DNA of 64,000 nt. It comes from Candidatus Zixiibacteriota bacterium. Lineage in GTDB: Bacteria; Zixibacteria; MSB-5A5; GN15; FEB-12. The stretch is from contig JBFMGC010000007.1 in the NCBI GenBank assembly GCA_040752815.1, positions 20,647 to 84,646 of the forward strand, given 5' to 3'. Shown in pieces: positions 62,591 to 64,000 of this stretch. Made by a program: the position numbers and the translations under genes. Positions within the stretch are counted from its first letter, which is position 1. Each line of letters begins with the position of its first letter. Below the pieces are notes generated by a model that saw only the letters and a program-made list of their open reading frames with translations, was not told the origin of the DNA and ran no database searches.

Positions 62591-64000
62591 ATGAAGAAGT
62601 TCGCGAAGATACTGCTCTGGGTGGCCGGCGTGTTCGTCGTCCTGTTGCTGTTGCTGGTCCTGGCCGTTAAGCTCTTCTTGCCGGTGGAAACTATCAAGGC
62701 GATGGCTGTCGAAAAGGGCACCGCGGCGCTGGGGCGGCCGATCGCAGTCGGCGGGCTGGATATCTCCATCTGGGGAGGTTTCGGGGTCGAATTGCAGCAG
62801 GTGCAGATGGGAAACCCGGCCGGGTTTGATTCGACTGCGTTTCTGACAGCCGAGAAGATCGACCTCAAGATGCAACTGCTGCCGCTCTTATCGGGTGACA
62901 TCAGGTTTGATCGCCTGGTGATCGAAAGGCCGGTGGTTCGGATGCTCAAAGTCGAATCAGGAGATATGAACTACACGTTCGCGCCGGCTGATACCACGGC
63001 GATACCGGAGGAGGCCAAAGCGATTCCGCCGGAGGGGCAGGCCGCGGCTCTGGCGATTTCGTTCGAAGCACTTGAAATAAAGGACGGCGCGGTCTCGTTT
63101 CGTGATGACAGCACGGCCACGATGATAGATATCACCGGGCTGGACTTGACCTCGTCGCTGGCCTATCCGCGCGAGGGCATGTACGAAGGCTGGGGTCGCC
63201 TGGTTGCTAATACGATCAAGGTTCAGCGTGAGAAGCCGCTGCCGATGCTGGCCCTGGAAATGAACTATCGCGCGGCTTACGACCTTTCGGAACGAACGCT
63301 CACGGTCGAGAATATCACGGCAAGTATTAACCAATTACCAGTGAAACTCAGCGGTATTGTGACCGGATTGCCCGATATCGCCACCGCGAGCCTGAATGTA
63401 TCGTCAGATCAGATCGCCCTTGCTGATGCCCTGTCCCTGCTGTCAGCCGAACAGCGCGCCAAGCTGGCCGACTACACTTTGAGCGGTGACTTTGCGGTCG
63501 ATGTAGATTTGTCATATGATAGCGCCGAGGCCAAAGCCGGCTGGCTTTACACCGGGAGCATGGCTCTTTCTGACGTGCGGATGAGAGGGCGGAAGTTCCC
63601 CGGCGAGCTGGCTTTCAAGAGATGCCTGGTCGATTTCGATCCCAATAAACTCCGTCTCAATATCGAGGAAGGCAGTTTCGACAAGCAGCCGCTAAAGGGT
63701 TATCTGACCGTTGAGGATTTCGCCAATCCGCGCATCGCCGGCGAACTGGCGGGAAGTATGGATCTGGCCATTGCAGCGCCGTTTCTCCCCGCCGGCCAAT
63801 CCCACGACCTCGCCGGACGCAGCAAGTTCGATCTCAAGTTCTCCGGTCCGGTTCGCGATGTCGAAGCGTTGGCTTTCTCCGGCGACCTGACCGTTTCAAG
63901 CGGCAAGTACAATTCCAAACTCGTGCCGGAGCCGATCGAGAGTTTCGAACTCGATGCCTTCCTCGATCAGCGAGTCGTAAACATACGTAGGCTTGAATGC
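62591..64000 (+). CDS. AsmA-family protein, N-terminal part (3' truncated by window)
   Basis: The frame runs open for 470 codons to the window edge. The N-terminus has a TM anchor ('MKKFAKILLWVAGVFVVLLL') followed by the AsmA opening ('LPVETIKAMAVEKGTAALGRPIAVGGLDISIWGGFGVELQQVQMGNPAGF', residues about 30-80) and repeated beta-strand segments ('DIRFDRLVIERPVVRMLKV', 'LEIKDGAVSFRDDSTA'). AsmA proteins are periplasmic, related to TamB, and affect outer-membrane lipid and protein balance. The ribosome site is weak (GGATTGAA). The gap before it (62326-62590) contains the two palindromes listed and nothing else recognised. Confidence 0.85.
   Translation, partial: MKKFAKILLWVAGVFVVLLLLLVLAVKLFLPVETIKAMAVEKGTAALGRPIAVGGLDISIWGGFGVELQQVQMGNPAGFDSTAFLTAEKIDLKMQLLPLLSGDIRFDRLVIERPVVRMLKVESGDMNYTFAPADTTAIPEEAKAIPPEGQAAALAISFEALEIKDGAVSFRDDSTATMIDITGLDLTSSLAYPREGMYEGWGRLVANTIKVQREKPLPMLALEMNYRAAYDLSERTLTVENITASINQLPVKLSGIVTGLPDIATASLNVSSDQIALADALSLLSAEQRAKLADYTLSGDFAVDVDLSYDSAEAKAGWLYTGSMALSDVRMRGRKFPGELAFKRCLVDFDPNKLRLNIEEGSFDKQPLKGYLTVEDFANPRIAGELAGSMDLAIAAPFLPAGQSHDLAGRSKFDLKFSGPVRDVEALAFSGDLTVSSGKYNSKLVPEPIESFELDAFLDQRVVNIRRLEC

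Overview
The window reads as a chromosomal segment of a Gram-negative (diderm, LPS-making) bacterium of the FCB superphylum. It most resembles candidate phylum Zixibacteria or a close relative; this is an inference, not an assignment. The basis is coding DNA that looks GC-rich by eye, a full outer-membrane kit (BamA, Skp/OmpH, LpxD, Lgt, a TamB-TamA pair), a giant secreted protein ending in a 'QNYPNPFNPST' type-IX-secretion-like sorting domain, and several secreted proteins with dockerin-type repeats. No insertion sequence, prophage, CRISPR array, rRNA or tRNA was recognised.

Layout. 1-5.1 kb (+): the 3' part of an ADP-forming acyl-CoA synthetase, a small membrane protein translationally coupled to gltX, a peroxiredoxin and nadA. 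5.2-8.5 kb (-): operon nadE-rsmI-PAP2 phosphatase-lgt. 8.6-9.8 kb (+): ssb with a near-consensus promoter and terminator, then a HAMP membrane protein. 9.8-14.2 kb (-): envelope operon rplU-bamA-ompH-lpxD. 14.7-17.7 kb (+): uvrB and a putative lipoprotein. 18.3-27.6 kb (+): one gene for a 3104-residue, cysteine-rich secreted protein of about 30 Ig-like modules. 27.7-35.7 kb (-): housekeeping operon dtd-maf-rodZ-like-GT9-like-smc-ftsY-yjbQ-rlmH. 35.9-39.2 kb (+): two secreted dockerin proteins, a beta-propeller and a subtilase. 39.5-45.7 kb (+): trxA, a microprotein, rhomboid, pseudo-receiver protein, dsbD, and a DUF2064/creatininase pair. 45.9-49.1 kb (-): a beta-barrel-like protein and pabB-pabC. 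49.1-50.4 kb (+): a DUF401 permease. 50.5-59.1 kb (+): an ECF sigma factor, its anti-sigma factor, a degenerate HtrA/PDZ protein, an AhpD/CMD-like protein, TamB and TamA, all overlapping or within 2 nt of each other. 59.2-64.0 kb (+): cysteine desulfurase, mnmA, an UPF0173 metallo-hydrolase and the 5' part of an AsmA-family gene cut by the window end.

How they fit. Envelope biogenesis dominates. One transcript couples ribosomal protein L21 to the BamA/Skp/LpxD outer-membrane pathway. A second unit appears to place the TamAB machinery under an autoregulated ECF sigma factor with a catalytically dead HtrA-like sensor. The extracellular programme is the giant modular protein (cohesin-like domain, dockerin-like repeats, sorting domain) plus two dockerin-bearing secreted proteins about 8-12 kb away. 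DsbD and thioredoxin could supply the disulfide chemistry that such cysteine-rich proteins need. Several start sites were moved from the longest reading frame to the codon supported by a Shine-Dalgarno sequence, family length or operon overlap. Promoters and hairpins were found by eye and are predictions.
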